From Stramenopiles sp. TOSAG23-3 (lineage: Eukaryota > Sar), in assembly GCA_900128585.1 (NCBI GenBank), contig LT642365.1, positions 7,125 to 20,914 on the forward strand: DNA of 13,790 bases, given 5' to 3'. Each line of letters starts with the position of its first letter. The first letter of the stretch is position 1. This document shows, one piece after another, positions 1 to 8,467 of this stretch. Below the pieces are notes generated by a model. The model saw only the letters and a program-made list of their open reading frames with translations, did no database searches and had not been told where the DNA came from. The translations under genes and the position numbers were made by a program.

Positions 1-239
1 CACCTTTTTTACCAACTTGTTTAATGCTGTGTTTATATTCCCTCATCCCTAACATTATATTGTATGCTCTGATTATACTACGTACTACGACGAAGTAAAA
101 TGTTTTATAAGACACAATAACCAACTAACGTACTACACTTATAATAATCCAATAGAACACCACGAACAACACGCGTCGCCTACCGGCCTGCTCCGATATG
201 TTGGTAACCCAATCAAAAACCACGAGAACGTCGCTTTAA
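1..239. other. AT-rich flank, no gene seen
   Basis: This is the stretch downstream of the WW-domain gene, so it probably contains that gene's 3' untranslated region and terminator. I see no reading frame, tRNA or repeat in it. Confidence 0.5.
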
Positions 240-836
240 TTAATTGATGGTCGATATGACAACTCCGTTTTTCGGTAATTCCCATACACTGTTGCCCTTG
301 CGCCTGCCAACATAAAATACTTCCCCATCCTCGGTGAGGGCTTCCTCGAATTCTTCTTCATTGCCTTCGCCATCGCCCTCGGCTTCGGCTTCGGCCGTAT
401 TGCCCCCATTCACCACTACAGCCCCTTGCGGGAGGTCCCAGGTAGTTTCACCGGTTACTACGGAAGTATAATAAACTTCACCTTCGGCGGTGTCGAACTT
501 TTTATATCTGTAATTTGATGCTAATTCTTCGCCATATTTCAGCCGTCGCAGCTGCGAGATCCTCTGGGCACGTATAGACGCTTGCTGCCGAGAAGTTCTA
601 TCTCGTGCCGCTTTGGTTACTTCTGAGTTTCCTACCCGAGACTTCATAAAACGTTTCAGCTGAACGGAGTTACATGCCGATTGAAGTCCTAGCGCTGATT
701 CGTCGCCGGAAAAATCATCCTCCGATAAAGGGTTCTCCCATTGTGTTTCTCCCGTACCCCCAAGGTCAGGGTCGTCGTAGAAATAGTTTGGCCCCTCTGG
801 GTTCTCTACTTCTGTCCAAGAACTTCTACGTGACAT
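240..836 (-). CDS. Small protein with three WW-like domains
   Basis: This is a predicted 198-residue soluble protein. I chose the methionine at 836 (MSRRSSWTEV) because the in-frame extension to 878 adds only 14 hydrophobic/aromatic residues that look like translated 5' leader. The first WW domain spans about residues 7-36, with W7, the aromatic block NYFY and W33..P36. Second (about 113-136) and third (about 164-188) copies end in TTWDLP and SVWELP but lack the first signature Trp, having Phe or another residue there. Between the first and second copies is an Arg/Gln-rich helical stretch, and between the second and third an acidic Glu/Gly/Ala stretch. WW domains bind proline-rich or phospho-Ser/Thr-Pro ligands and serve as adaptors in splicing, transcription and signalling. 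No catalytic domain is visible, so a specific role cannot be given. It is transcribed away from the carboxylase gene. Confidence 0.75.
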   Translation of the reverse strand: MSRRSSWTEVENPEGPNYFYDDPDLGGTGETQWENPLSEDDFSGDESALGLQSACNSVQLKRFMKSRVGNSEVTKAARDRTSRQQASIRAQRISQLRRLKYGEELASNYRYKKFDTAEGEVYYTSVVTGETTWDLPQGAVVVNGGNTAEAEAEGDGEGNEEEFEEALTEDGEVFYVGRRKGNSVWELPKNGVVISTIN

Positions 837-1050
837 TCTAAACAGCCTGAAGTAAACAATCAAATAAAATCTCAACACTTGCTACTCCGCTTTCGAAACT
901 CTGCTGATTTTTTTTCGTAAAACAGTATGCACGGCATAGAAGAGACACGGAAAATCGTTATGAAAAGAAGGCGAGCCGCCCCCTACATTTCAAAACTCTC
1001 CCGTTGGAATCGAGAAGTCAAACCGTGTCCCGGAATGATATACATACAAC

Positions 1051-1115
1051 AAAAAGAGCAGAGAAGAAGAAGAGAGGGAGAGATAGAGGTAGAGAGTAGA
1101 GATAGAAAGAAGCAG
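1051..1115 (+). repeat. GA-rich purine tract
   Basis: About 65 bases are almost purely purine on the plus strand, made of GAGA/AGAAG units. The tract lies about 215 bases upstream of the WW gene's start. Tracts of this kind can form triplex DNA or act as GAGA-type promoter elements, but nothing here proves a function. Confidence 0.6.
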
Positions 1116-1624
1116 CTCACTAGCTCACTGATGATGTACGGGTATGTGGTTCGTTGTATTATTGTAGCAGTACGGGTGCCGTGCCGTACATATATATTAT
1201 AGCTGAGATCTTCTGTCTGTGTGCATTGTACTTCCCTGTTGTTTAATTACTTTGGTGGCAGGCAGATTATTTAGTTGTAATAATATAACACCACAGTATG
1301 GGATTTGTTAAACATTTCGATCCTATAGCGGTCACTCCTCTGCTGTGTACGAGCGAAGAAGAAACTACAGGAACCGGTACTTGTACGATGTATATAGAGA
1401 TAGGCCGATTGGCATTTATTAAATTAAAAAAATGCAAGAAGACGCTACAGTTGAGTTCGGTTGATGAGTTAGTTGGATTTTATACATCAGACAGCAGAAG
1501 AGCTCATTGTGTAATATTTATTATATAATTTAATATATAATGTAATGTACACTTGATGATCTCTTCTTCTCCTTCTTTGATGTTTTTGCTTTTTTTTTTT
1601 TTCTATTGAAATAGTGTACATTAC

Positions 1625-1640
1625 TGTACCGTACCGTACG
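1625..1640. repeat. Tandem GTACC words
   Basis: The sequence tgtaccgtaccgtacg repeats a GTACC unit and contains overlapping near-palindromes. Related words recur in the other spacers of this window (near 6468-6490, 6626-6641, 8628-8637, 9394-9410 and 9535-9557). Confidence 0.6.
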
Positions 1641-1897
1641 AACCCCGTATTTTCTTCACTTGAACTTGTTACTCTCCTCTGTTGATCTGTTGATGATGAT
1701 ATTAAATGTATATTATTTTCTTCTAGTCGTTCTAGTATGATGTAGTATATGATGATACTTGTATATAATAATAGTCTATGATGTGTTAATGATAATTAAA
1801 TAATAATTTAAATTCGTCGAACTAAAATAAAACAACTAACGAACACACACCAGAATGGTGAGAGGAGGGAGTGTATTATTATTATTGTTTGTTACCG

Positions 1898-2005
1898 TAG
1901 ACGACGACTAATATAATAATAAAAGTCGTCTAATAATAATAAAATCTAATAACATACCAAGGTACAATAATAATAATTAAAATTAATTAATTGGGGACTT
2001 GGTAT
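1898..2005. promoter_or_regulatory. Two inverted repeats upstream of the carboxylase
   Basis: Arms tagacgac (1898-1905) and gtcgtcta (1925-1932) are perfect 8-base complements around a 19-base AT-rich loop. Arms ataccaag (1954-1961) and cttggtat (1998-2005) are perfect 8-base complements around a 36-base AT-rich loop. Both lie 180-290 bases upstream of the carboxylase start codon. They could be operator-like sites or 5' leader hairpins; a regulatory role is inference. Confidence 0.3.
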
Positions 2006-2184
2006 TTAAATGAATGGAAGAATGGAACAGGACTTTAACTTCGAAACATCAAGAAATGGGTTGCTCTAATTTGGAGAAATTTATTTTTCTTTCTGTTTGC
2101 AAATTACAGAAACCCATTGCTACATTTTTTTCTATTGTGTTTTCAACGCCACCTTGTTACTGAAGAAACAAAACTTTCTGAATA

Positions 2185-4329
2185 ATGTTGTCAAAGTTAC
2201 AGACGGCTGCGACGGTTTCGACGTTTGGGACCGCCCGCCGTGCATTTACTGCAGCTGCCGCCGGAGGAGAGGACGGGATGTTTAAGAAAATATTGATCGC
2301 TAATCGTGGAGAAATTGCATGCCGTGTGATAGAAAGTGCAAAGAGAATGGGCATACAGACGGTTGCGCTGTATAGCGACATTGACCAAAATTCCAAGCAT
2401 GTCTCGTTGGCGGACGAAGCGTACTACGTTGGACCCAACCCAGCCAGTGAGTCGTACTTGCTCGGGGACAAGATTCTAGAGATTTGCAAGCAATCTGGCG
2501 CGGAGGCAGTCCATCCAGGGTATGGATTTTTGAGCGAAAATGCAGGGTTCAGTGAGGCCTGCGCTAGCAATGGGATAAAATTCATCGGCCCCCCTGCCAG
2601 TGCCATCGTCGATATGGGCAGCAAGAGCGCGTCGAAGGATATTATGATTGCCGCCGGCGTGCCGGTCACCCCGGGCTACCACGGCGAGGCCCAGGATCTC
2701 GAAACCCTGAAATCGGAGGCCCGAAAAATGGGATACCCGGTCATGATTAAGGCGGTTCTGGGGGGGGGTGGAAAAGGCATGCGCGTAGCCTTGACTGAGG
2801 ACGTCTTCGAGGAGAACCTGGACGGTGCACGGCGCGAGGCCATGAAGTCGTTTGCGGACGACCGCGTGTTGATCGAACGTTTCTTGGTAAAGCCCAGGCA
2901 CGTTGAGCTGCAAGTCTTTGCCGACGAACATGGAAACTGCGTTCACCTTTACGAACGGGATTGCAGCGTTCAGCGAAGGCACCAAAAGGTTTTGGAAGAA
3001 GCCCCCGCACCCGGGATGACAAAAGAGCTGCGCGATCGTATGGGCACTGCCGCGGTCAACGCTGCGAAGGCGGTCGGCTATGAAGGGGCGGGAACCGTTG
3101 AGTTCATGCTGGATGACGATGGAGAAAGCTTCTACTTCATGGAAATGAACACTCGCTTGCAGGTCGAACACCCTGTGACGGAGATGGTCACTGGGGTCGA
3201 CTTGGTCGATTGGCAGCTGCGCATCGCAGCAGGCCACCCCCTGCCAATGTCCCAAGACGAAATCCCCCTCACCGGGCATGCCATCGAAGCAAGAGTGTAT
3301 GCTGAAAACCCCGAAAACGAATTCCTGCCAGCCAGTGGTCCGGTGGCGTTCATGGATTTGCCAGACCACGTGTCGTTTAAGAACGGGGACATTCGAATCG
3401 ATTCTGGGGTACGCGAAGGCGACGATGTTTCCATATTTTATGACCCAATGATTTCCAAACTGATCGTCAAGGGTAATGACCGGGACGAGGCGTTGCGACT
3501 CCTCGACCAGGCGCTTAAAAACTACCGTGTTGTTGGCCTGCCAACGAACATCGAATTCTTGAGGAAAACGGCATCTCACCGGGCCTTTCGGGAGGCGGAG
3601 CTAGACACGAACTTTATCGAGAAGAACTACGACGAACTGCTCCCAGTCGCCCAGCCGACCCCAGACCGTGTTCTTGTTTTGGCTGCCCTTGCCCGGTTGC
3701 TTGAAGAAGCCGAAAGCCTGAGCTCCAACGCGTCGCCGTGGGGCAACGTAGCCGGTGCAGGTGCAAGGTTCACGGGGGAAGGCGGACGAGTGAGAACGTT
3801 AAACTTCACGGGAAACAACGGTAGTGAAGACCTTTCGGTTGCGGTAAAGTATTTTCCCGGGAGTGACGGGGATGAGGTCAAGTTTTCGGCCGATGTTGGT
3901 GGAGAAAGCGACGTTGTCGTCCGGGGACGGCTCGTAGGCAAGTCAAAGATCCTTGCATTCTTTGGGAAAGAACGCGTCACTGCAACTGTCAACCGGCACG
4001 GGGATACGTTCTCTGTTTTTTGTGACCAAGGTGATTTCAAGCACGTTTATAACGTCGATGTGGCGCCCCTTGACTTGGGCGATGACTCGGGCGCAAAAGG
4101 GAAGTTGAACGTTTTGACACCAATGCCTGGCACGGTCATTAAAGTCATGGTTGGCAAGGGGGACTCGGTGGCGAAAGGTGAGCCTATGATGATTTTGACT
4201 GCAATGAAAATGGAGCATATTATACGAGCCCAAGCTGATGGGACGATTGCAAGCGTTGGTTACGGGGAAGGGGACTTTGTCGAAGATGGCAAAGTTCTCA
4301 TCTCATTTGTTGATGAAGACGAGGAGTAG
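2185..4329 (+). CDS. MCCC1: Mitochondrial 3-methylcrotonyl-CoA carboxylase alpha subunit
   Basis: This is a 714-residue biotin-containing subunit. With its beta partner, not in this window, it would carboxylate 3-methylcrotonyl-CoA in the mitochondrial matrix during leucine breakdown. Residues 1-25 form a presequence with an RAF|TA-type cleavage site. The biotin carboxylase N-domain begins at FKKILIANRGEIA (33-45). The ATP-grasp region holds the glycine loop GGGGKGM (193-199), ERDCSVQRRHQK (257-268) and MNTRLQVEHPVTE (321-333). The carboxylase C-domain follows, with YDPMISKL (419-426). The biotinyl domain ends the protein, with AMKMEH carrying the biotin-accepting Lys675. FIGPPASAIVDMG and PGYHG (about 134-167) fit the methylcrotonyl-type alpha subunit better than the propionyl-type, which usually has other residues after FIGP. 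Length and domain order are normal and there is no intron. An internal Met32 matches where bacterial homologues start, but the presequence favours the upstream Met. Propionyl-CoA carboxylase alpha is the main alternative. Confidence 0.9.
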   Translation: MLSKLQTAATVSTFGTARRAFTAAAAGGEDGMFKKILIANRGEIACRVIESAKRMGIQTVALYSDIDQNSKHVSLADEAYYVGPNPASESYLLGDKILEICKQSGAEAVHPGYGFLSENAGFSEACASNGIKFIGPPASAIVDMGSKSASKDIMIAAGVPVTPGYHGEAQDLETLKSEARKMGYPVMIKAVLGGGGKGMRVALTEDVFEENLDGARREAMKSFADDRVLIERFLVKPRHVELQVFADEHGNCVHLYERDCSVQRRHQKVLEEAPAPGMTKELRDRMGTAAVNAAKAVGYEGAGTVEFMLDDDGESFYFMEMNTRLQVEHPVTEMVTGVDLVDWQLRIAAGHPLPMSQDEIPLTGHAIEARVYAENPENEFLPASGPVAFMDLPDHVSFKNGDIRIDSGVREGDDVSIFYDPMISKLIVKGNDRDEALRLLDQALKNYRVVGLPTNIEFLRKTASHRAFREAELDTNFIEKNYDELLPVAQPTPDRVLVLAALARLLEEAESLSSNASPWGNVAGAGARFTGEGGRVRTLNFTGNNGSEDLSVAVKYFPGSDGDEVKFSADVGGESDVVVRGRLVGKSKILAFFGKERVTATVNRHGDTFSVFCDQGDFKHVYNVDVAPLDLGDDSGAKGKLNVLTPMPGTVIKVMVGKGDSVAKGEPMMILTAMKMEHIIRAQADGTIASVGYGEGDFVEDGKVLISFVDEDEE

Positions 4330-5196
4330 GCGTAGACCAACAAAATGAAACACTGCGCTAAGGACAACTTCAGTTGTAAGTATTGTATGACGGTACGTAA
4401 TGTTCTTTTTTTAATACCATATGTGTGTTGATTACCGAGAGGGAAATATAACATATTTACGCGCGTTCAATATGAATTATTGACCTGTGTTGCCCTTGCT
4501 GCTGTGTAGCCCGTCTCGAACAAGGGCAAAGTGGCGCCGGCAGCGAAACGTTTCGGTCCGGTGCCACTCTTCCCAGTGAATGAAGGTTGGTTCTGTGGCA
4601 AGAGTCAATGGTCACGCCACGGGAAGAGAATGCAGGGGGGGCACGAGCATGCGCGTTTTCGATTTATATATTTTTGTACCCCCGCATTTTACATTTGGAG
4701 GCTGTGGGTGCACTGCACGGCAACAGCGTCAGAATACAGGGTGTAGTACAAACACGAATTTTCATATAAAATAATCATTAGGATAGCAATAAAAAGATTA
4801 TAGACTAGAGCTCCACTTGCGAGACAACCTCAGTTGCCTCTCAGGGGCGCTACAATACTTGCTTTTGCAGTCAGCAAAGTTCTTCTCTCAAACGCAATCA
4901 CAAACACTTCTGGGATTCTGTGCGGAGGCTCATAAAAAAAGTTGCTAGGGAATTATTTCCCAAACAACACCGCCACACCCAAGCCGTTGAAGTAATTTGA
5001 AGCGACTTCAGTAAAAATATTCGACCACCAATTGTTTCCATTCTCTTGCGGTCGAACGGCAAAGACATGCAAAGCAAGTATGCGCATAACTGTTTCTTCT
5101 TACACGAATCAATGATTATAATGGATTCCATCGCCCTTGAGGACCATCATTTATATAACAACTCCCCTAAAAATCTATATATACGCAAATATACAT
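4330..5196. other. Convergent spacer between carboxylase and eS27
   Basis: This 0.87 kb spacer lies between the 3' ends of two convergent genes and should contain both untranslated tails. The stretch about 4500-4700 is richer in G and C than the other spacers and contains a strong hairpin. The short open frames here give low-complexity products and are not called. An aataaa hexamer occurs at about 4788-4793 on the plus strand. I looked for tRNA and spliceosomal RNA signatures and found none convincing. Confidence 0.5.
4531..4567 (+). other. Strong two-step hairpin
   Basis: Arm gtggcgccgg (4531-4540) pairs with ccggtgccac (4558-4567) over ten positions, with one G-U wobble on the plus-strand transcript. 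Inside it, cgaaacgtttcg (4544-4555) is a perfect palindrome that extends the stem. On the minus-strand transcript the wobble becomes an A-C mismatch, so the fold favours plus-strand RNA. It lies about 200 bases after the carboxylase stop, so a 3' untranslated structure is the simplest reading. Confidence 0.5.
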
Positions 5197-5448
5197 TTAG
5201 TCGTACTTCTTACGGAAGGAGCAACCTTCAGTGAGTTTAGATTTACCACCCGTTGGCTGGGCGATCAAGATGGAGCAACTAGAGCAGAAAACCGTGGCAT
5301 GAACGTGGGAGAAGACTGTTTGGATGTTGTAGCAACCTGGGCACTTAACGTCCATAAAGTAACTGTTTGGTCCTTGCACTAATCTCTTAAGCTTGTGCTT
5401 TTTGGCCTCGTCGGCCTTCGATGGGAATAGCATATCAGTAACTGGCAT
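5197..5448 (-). CDS. RPS27: 40S ribosomal protein eS27
   Basis: This is an 83-residue protein of the small cytosolic ribosomal subunit, close to the usual eukaryotic length of 82-86. The conserved core [19 protein letters not shown] (17-35) leads into a C4 zinc finger: Cys36 and Cys39 in CPGC, Cys55 and Cys58 in CSSC. The typical C-terminal block [18 protein letters not shown] (64-81) follows. Only the N-terminal ten or so residues ([10 protein letters not shown]) and the [11 protein letters not shown] segment diverge from animal and plant versions. There is no intron in the coding region. The start at 5448 is fixed by family length and by an AAAATG context. The gene marks this DNA as nuclear eukaryotic. 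Confidence 0.97.
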   Translation of the reverse strand: MPVTDMLFPSKADEAKKHKLKRLVQGPNSYFMDVKCPGCYNIQTVFSHVHATVFCSSCSILIAQPTGGKSKLTEGCSFRKKYD

Positions 5449-5767
5449 TTTGAAATATAGGTTATCGTTTGTTTTGTTATGTTTCTTTTTTCTTATTTCT
5501 TTTGTTGCTTCTTTGAATTGTTATCGGGGGAAGCTAAAAAGTTTATCATTTGTCCGCATCAGACCAAACGCTTCTACCGTACACGAACACAAACGGAACG
5601 AAGAATAAAGTCGAAGAAATTAATGTAATTAAAAAATGAGTGTGTTTGTTTTTCTTTTCTTCTTCCTTATGATGTGTTCATATAAATAAAATAAAAAACT
5701 ACAGCTGTAATCTAACTTTCCTTCTTTCTTCATGATTTGATGATAGATTATGTTTTATAGAATATAC

Positions 5768-6053
5768 ATTGAATAGCATTAATATTATAATAAAATCAAT
5801 GCTGTGATTATACTATTTATATATTTAATAGGTTAATAATATTGGAGAATGCGGAGGTCTTTTTCATTTTTTTGAGAAGATTGAACAAAATGACTGGACA
5901 GGGGATCTTTATTCAATGCTATTAAGGCTAACATATTTAATAATACTTATCAATACATTGAATAGTATTAAATAGAACAAAATAGGTCGGATTACAACCA
6001 TAAGAAAATTATTCGATTATTCGTCCATAATAGATATACCATTGAATCGTATT
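5768..6053 (+). repeat. Degenerate ATTGAATNGNATT repeats
   Basis: Three direct copies of a 13-base word occur: attgaatagcatt (5768-5780), attgaatagtatt (5957-5969) and attgaatcgtatt (6041-6053). Each is preceded by a TA(T)AC(C)-like lead. An inverted relative, attcaatgctatt, lies at about 5912-5924. Spacing is uneven, so this is not a tandem array. They may be protein-binding sites or traces of an old repeat. Confidence 0.4.
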
Positions 6054-6401
6054 TTGATTAAATAGGGTATTGTATCGTATTCTAAAAGTATAATATTCGT
6101 GTTTGAAAAATGACTGGCTGTGAAGGGTTTCTGATGCTGTGTTATGAAATTGCAAAGAGAAAACGATGTCAACGAGCACTTTCCCCCCATTATTTGTACA
6201 GTAATAATATATAGAAGGGACAAACCCTTGTTATAACTACTATATCTATCTATTTATAACAAAATGTACATATTATGTATAAACAAGTACAATTATATAT
6301 ATAATTTAGAATATAAAATACACCTATTATATTTATACTTTATAGTTTTAACATACATGGATACAACCCTAATTGAACCCCCATATAATAGAGAAAGAAG
6401 A

Positions 6402-6423
6402 GGGGGGCGGGGGGCGGCGGGGG
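6402..6423 (+). other. G-rich island, possible G-quadruplex
   Basis: The plus strand has a 22-base run that is all G apart from three single C bases, with G-tracts of six, six, two and five. The six-base tracts alone can supply four runs of three or two. It sits in otherwise AT-rich DNA about 545 bases upstream of the PLP-enzyme start. Confidence 0.55.
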
Positions 6424-6467
6424 TGATTTTATAGTCCTGTTCAGGTTTTTTTACTATAATAATAATA

Positions 6468-6641
6468 CCAGGTAACCGTACCACCAGGTATTATATATTA
6501 ATAATACGAGGAGTCGTCGTCTCTACTACCTGTATTAATACCGGTATAATAGTCCACTAATACCTGTATCCTCCCAACAAGACGAGGGAATAATAATAAA
6601 TAATTATAATAGTTAGTCTTCTTACAGTACCCAGGTACCGT
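6468..6641. repeat. Cluster of ACCAGGTA / ACCGGTA words
   Basis: ACCAGGTA occurs twice within about 25 bases near 6468-6490. A perfect palindrome, ataccggtat, lies at 6538-6547. Further ATACCTGTAT-like words follow near 6558-6570, and gtacccaggtaccgta at 6627-6642. The cluster lies 330-500 bases upstream of the PLP-enzyme start. It is either a lineage-specific composition trait or a set of promoter sites. Confidence 0.4.
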
Positions 6642-6967
6642 ATTATTATTCCAATTATATATTACAGCATTACAGCAGTATTATTTATTTATTTTCGCAC
6701 ACATTTTTTATTATTATTATTTTTCATCATCATCCTTTTTTTATTATTATTACTTTCAACTTCTACTCCGCATGTCCCATTCCCCATTACATCCCCCGAC
6801 TTAAATATCTTATCCGGCGGTGTTTGTAGTAGAAGAAGAATTTCTACACCCGTGTCGTTCTCCATAGACACAGCTACTGTGTGTGGTTGGAACATTGTGA
6901 AAGCGAATATTTATTTTTAAGACAAATCGCCACCGCGCTTTCCTTCACTGCTGAAAAGCTTGTCCAC

Positions 6968-8467
6968 ATGCGTACTGCAGTCGCAAGAATTTTCGCGTTT
7001 CAAAACTCTAGAATTGGAGCACCTTCGGTTCGAACTGCGAATAGGGTCCTTATGTCAACCGTTAGTGTTATTGGTACTCAGCTCGAATGTGCTGGGTGTG
7101 GACATATAGAGGATGGGCTCGCGAATATTTTGTTTAAATGCCCGAATAGCGAGAGCAGCCCTGAGTGCGACCACGTGTTGGCACCCAAAACCCCTGGAAA
7201 GGACTGTACTGCAACTTTGCAGAACGGGTGCACGTTCCCTGCAGAGGAGATCAACGAAATACCCTTCCTGCGGTACCGTGCTTTGCTATACCCTTACCGC
7301 ATTGCAATCGCAAAGGGGATGTCGGATGAAGTGTACGTGAACATTATCCAGGACTTGAACAACGAGCTAGTCGCCGTTGGTGGCACCGGCTTTACCGAAA
7401 CGCCGCTGCTGTGGAACAACGAGCTGAACAGTTTCGTAAAAAATGAGACTCTCAATGTGGCCCAGTCCCACAAAGCCCGTCACCTGTTTAACCTGATGTC
7501 CTATTTGCTTGTCATGTCTTATGGGGAACAGGGTGTGGGGGGCGGGTTGCGCAATAGACGGTTGGCCGTAGCCAGCTGTGGCAATGCTGGCTTGGCGGCG
7601 GCGACCGTTGCCGCCGCTGCAAAATGGCCCATTGACGTTTGCATCCCCCCAGATGCCGAGCCCGCCGTCGTTGAACAGCTCCATCATTTGGGAGCTAGCG
7701 TGCACATTTGTCGCCGTGATGCAGATTTTGTCGAGACTAGCCTTGGCAAAATATCGTCAAAGGGCGAGGCCGACCCCACGCTTGCAGTATTTAAGAATTT
7801 AGTAAAAGACCATGGAAGCATCCCTTTCAGTGTCCAAGGCTCCGAATGTGGGTTAGGGGTCGAGGGATCCCAGACAATTGCATGGGAGGTGCTGGAAGCA
7901 ATGCAGCGGGACTTTCATGATTCCAAGTCGCCCGTGGAAAACTCTACGATAGAGAACGTTTTCATCCAAGTGGGCGGGGGGGCTCTGGGCTCTGGGATGA
8001 TTCAGGGGTTCCAGCGTGCGTTGGATGGGGAGCTAGAACAAGTGAATCCCACCCTTGGGTCGAATGTAATCAGGTCGTTGCCGAAACTCTTTTGTATTCA
8101 GCCGGTAGGGTGCGGGCCGTTGAAGCGAGCACTTGACGAAATGAAAAAGAACGACATTACCAACGGCAAAACGGCAGCAAAAGACAGGGCAACGTACATG
8201 TACCCCTGGGAAAATCCTCACTCCATAGCGCATGGTATTTTGGACGATGAAACCTACGATTGGTTGTCCTTGGTGGACGGAATGATTTCGACGGAGGGGG
8301 GGGCTTTGCTTGTGGACGATGACAGTATTTGTGAGGCAAAGAAATTCGCTGAGGAACAGTTCGGTTTGAACCCTTGCCATACTGGTTCGGCTGGGTTGGC
8401 GGGTTTGATGAAGAACCGAAAGGAGGGGGTCAGTTTGGTAGTATTAAGTGGCCTTGATCGATCGTAA
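6968..8467 (+). CDS. Fold-type II PLP enzyme, threonine-synthase-like, mitochondrial
   Basis: This is a 499-residue pyridoxal-phosphate enzyme of the threonine synthase/dehydratase/cysteine synthase superfamily. The frame is open from 6881, but the Met at 6968 begins an ideal presequence (MRTAVARIFAFQNSRIGAPS, rich in Arg and lacking acids), so I start there. After it comes a Cys-x2-Cys...Cys...Cys region (about residues 41-67) like the zinc ribbon at the front of many threonine synthases. The PLP lysine is Lys169 in LNVAQSHKARHLF, where typical threonine synthases have SFKDRG. SCGNAGLAAA (203-212) matches the SGNxG cofactor loop and GGGALGSG (336-343) the phosphate-binding loop. The C-terminal TGSAGLAGL is also typical. 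Reaction and substrate cannot be fixed: threonine synthase, threonine/serine dehydratase or a diaminopropionate-type lyase are options. It lies in tandem with a second fold-type II PLP gene. There is no intron. Confidence 0.8.
   Translation: MRTAVARIFAFQNSRIGAPSVRTANRVLMSTVSVIGTQLECAGCGHIEDGLANILFKCPNSESSPECDHVLAPKTPGKDCTATLQNGCTFPAEEINEIPFLRYRALLYPYRIAIAKGMSDEVYVNIIQDLNNELVAVGGTGFTETPLLWNNELNSFVKNETLNVAQSHKARHLFNLMSYLLVMSYGEQGVGGGLRNRRLAVASCGNAGLAAATVAAAAKWPIDVCIPPDAEPAVVEQLHHLGASVHICRRDADFVETSLGKISSKGEADPTLAVFKNLVKDHGSIPFSVQGSECGLGVEGSQTIAWEVLEAMQRDFHDSKSPVENSTIENVFIQVGGGALGSGMIQGFQRALDGELEQVNPTLGSNVIRSLPKLFCIQPVGCGPLKRALDEMKKNDITNGKTAAKDRATYMYPWENPHSIAHGILDDETYDWLSLVDGMISTEGGALLVDDDSICEAKKFAEEQFGLNPCHTGSAGLAGLMKNRKEGVSLVVLSGLDRS

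Larger units (their letters stand above)
837..2184. other. Divergent intergenic spacer
   Basis: This 1.35 kb spacer lies between two divergent genes and must hold both of their promoters. It is AT-rich, with many TAATAA runs, a purine tract near 1051-1115, a tandem GTACC word near 1625-1640 and two inverted repeats close to the carboxylase gene. Two plus-strand frames (927-1202 and 1298-1528) are open, but their translations are low-complexity and unlike any family I know. I do not call them genes. No tRNA is seen. Confidence 0.6.
5449..6967. other. Divergent AT-rich spacer
   Basis: This 1.5 kb spacer separates the divergent eS27 and PLP-enzyme genes and should carry both promoters. It is strongly AT-rich with three local features listed separately: degenerate ATTGAAT repeats (5768-6053), a G-rich island (6402-6423) and a cluster of ACCAGGTA/ACCGGTA words (6468-6641), followed by ATT and CAT runs (about 6690-6755). 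No coding sequence, tRNA or transposon end is visible. Confidence 0.55.

Noticed and set aside
927-1528. Two plus-strand frames of 91 and 76 codons in the spacer
   Set aside because: Their translations follow purine-rich or AT-rich low-complexity DNA and show no domain, signal peptide or homology I can recognise.
2476-3579. Long minus-strand frame of 367 codons
   Set aside because: It lies entirely opposite the carboxylase coding region, whose domains are unmistakable; the minus product has no recognisable motif.
2185-4329. Reading this gene as propionyl-CoA carboxylase alpha
   Set aside because: FIGPPASAIVDMG and PGYHG fit the methylcrotonyl type better. This is judged by eye, so propionyl specificity remains possible.
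4513-4521. GTTCGAGAC on the minus strand, a match to the tRNA B box
   Set aside because: The T-stem pairs poorly, no A box is found at the proper distance, and no cloverleaf can be drawn.
4531-4774. Three overlapping short plus-strand frames
   Set aside because: They overlap in three different frames, one lacks an ATG start, and none resembles a protein family; the hairpin explains the local composition better.
6881-6967. 29-residue N-terminal extension of the threonine-synthase-like protein
   Set aside because: It contains several acidic residues and precedes an ideal presequence starting at the Met at 6968, so it is probably 5' leader.
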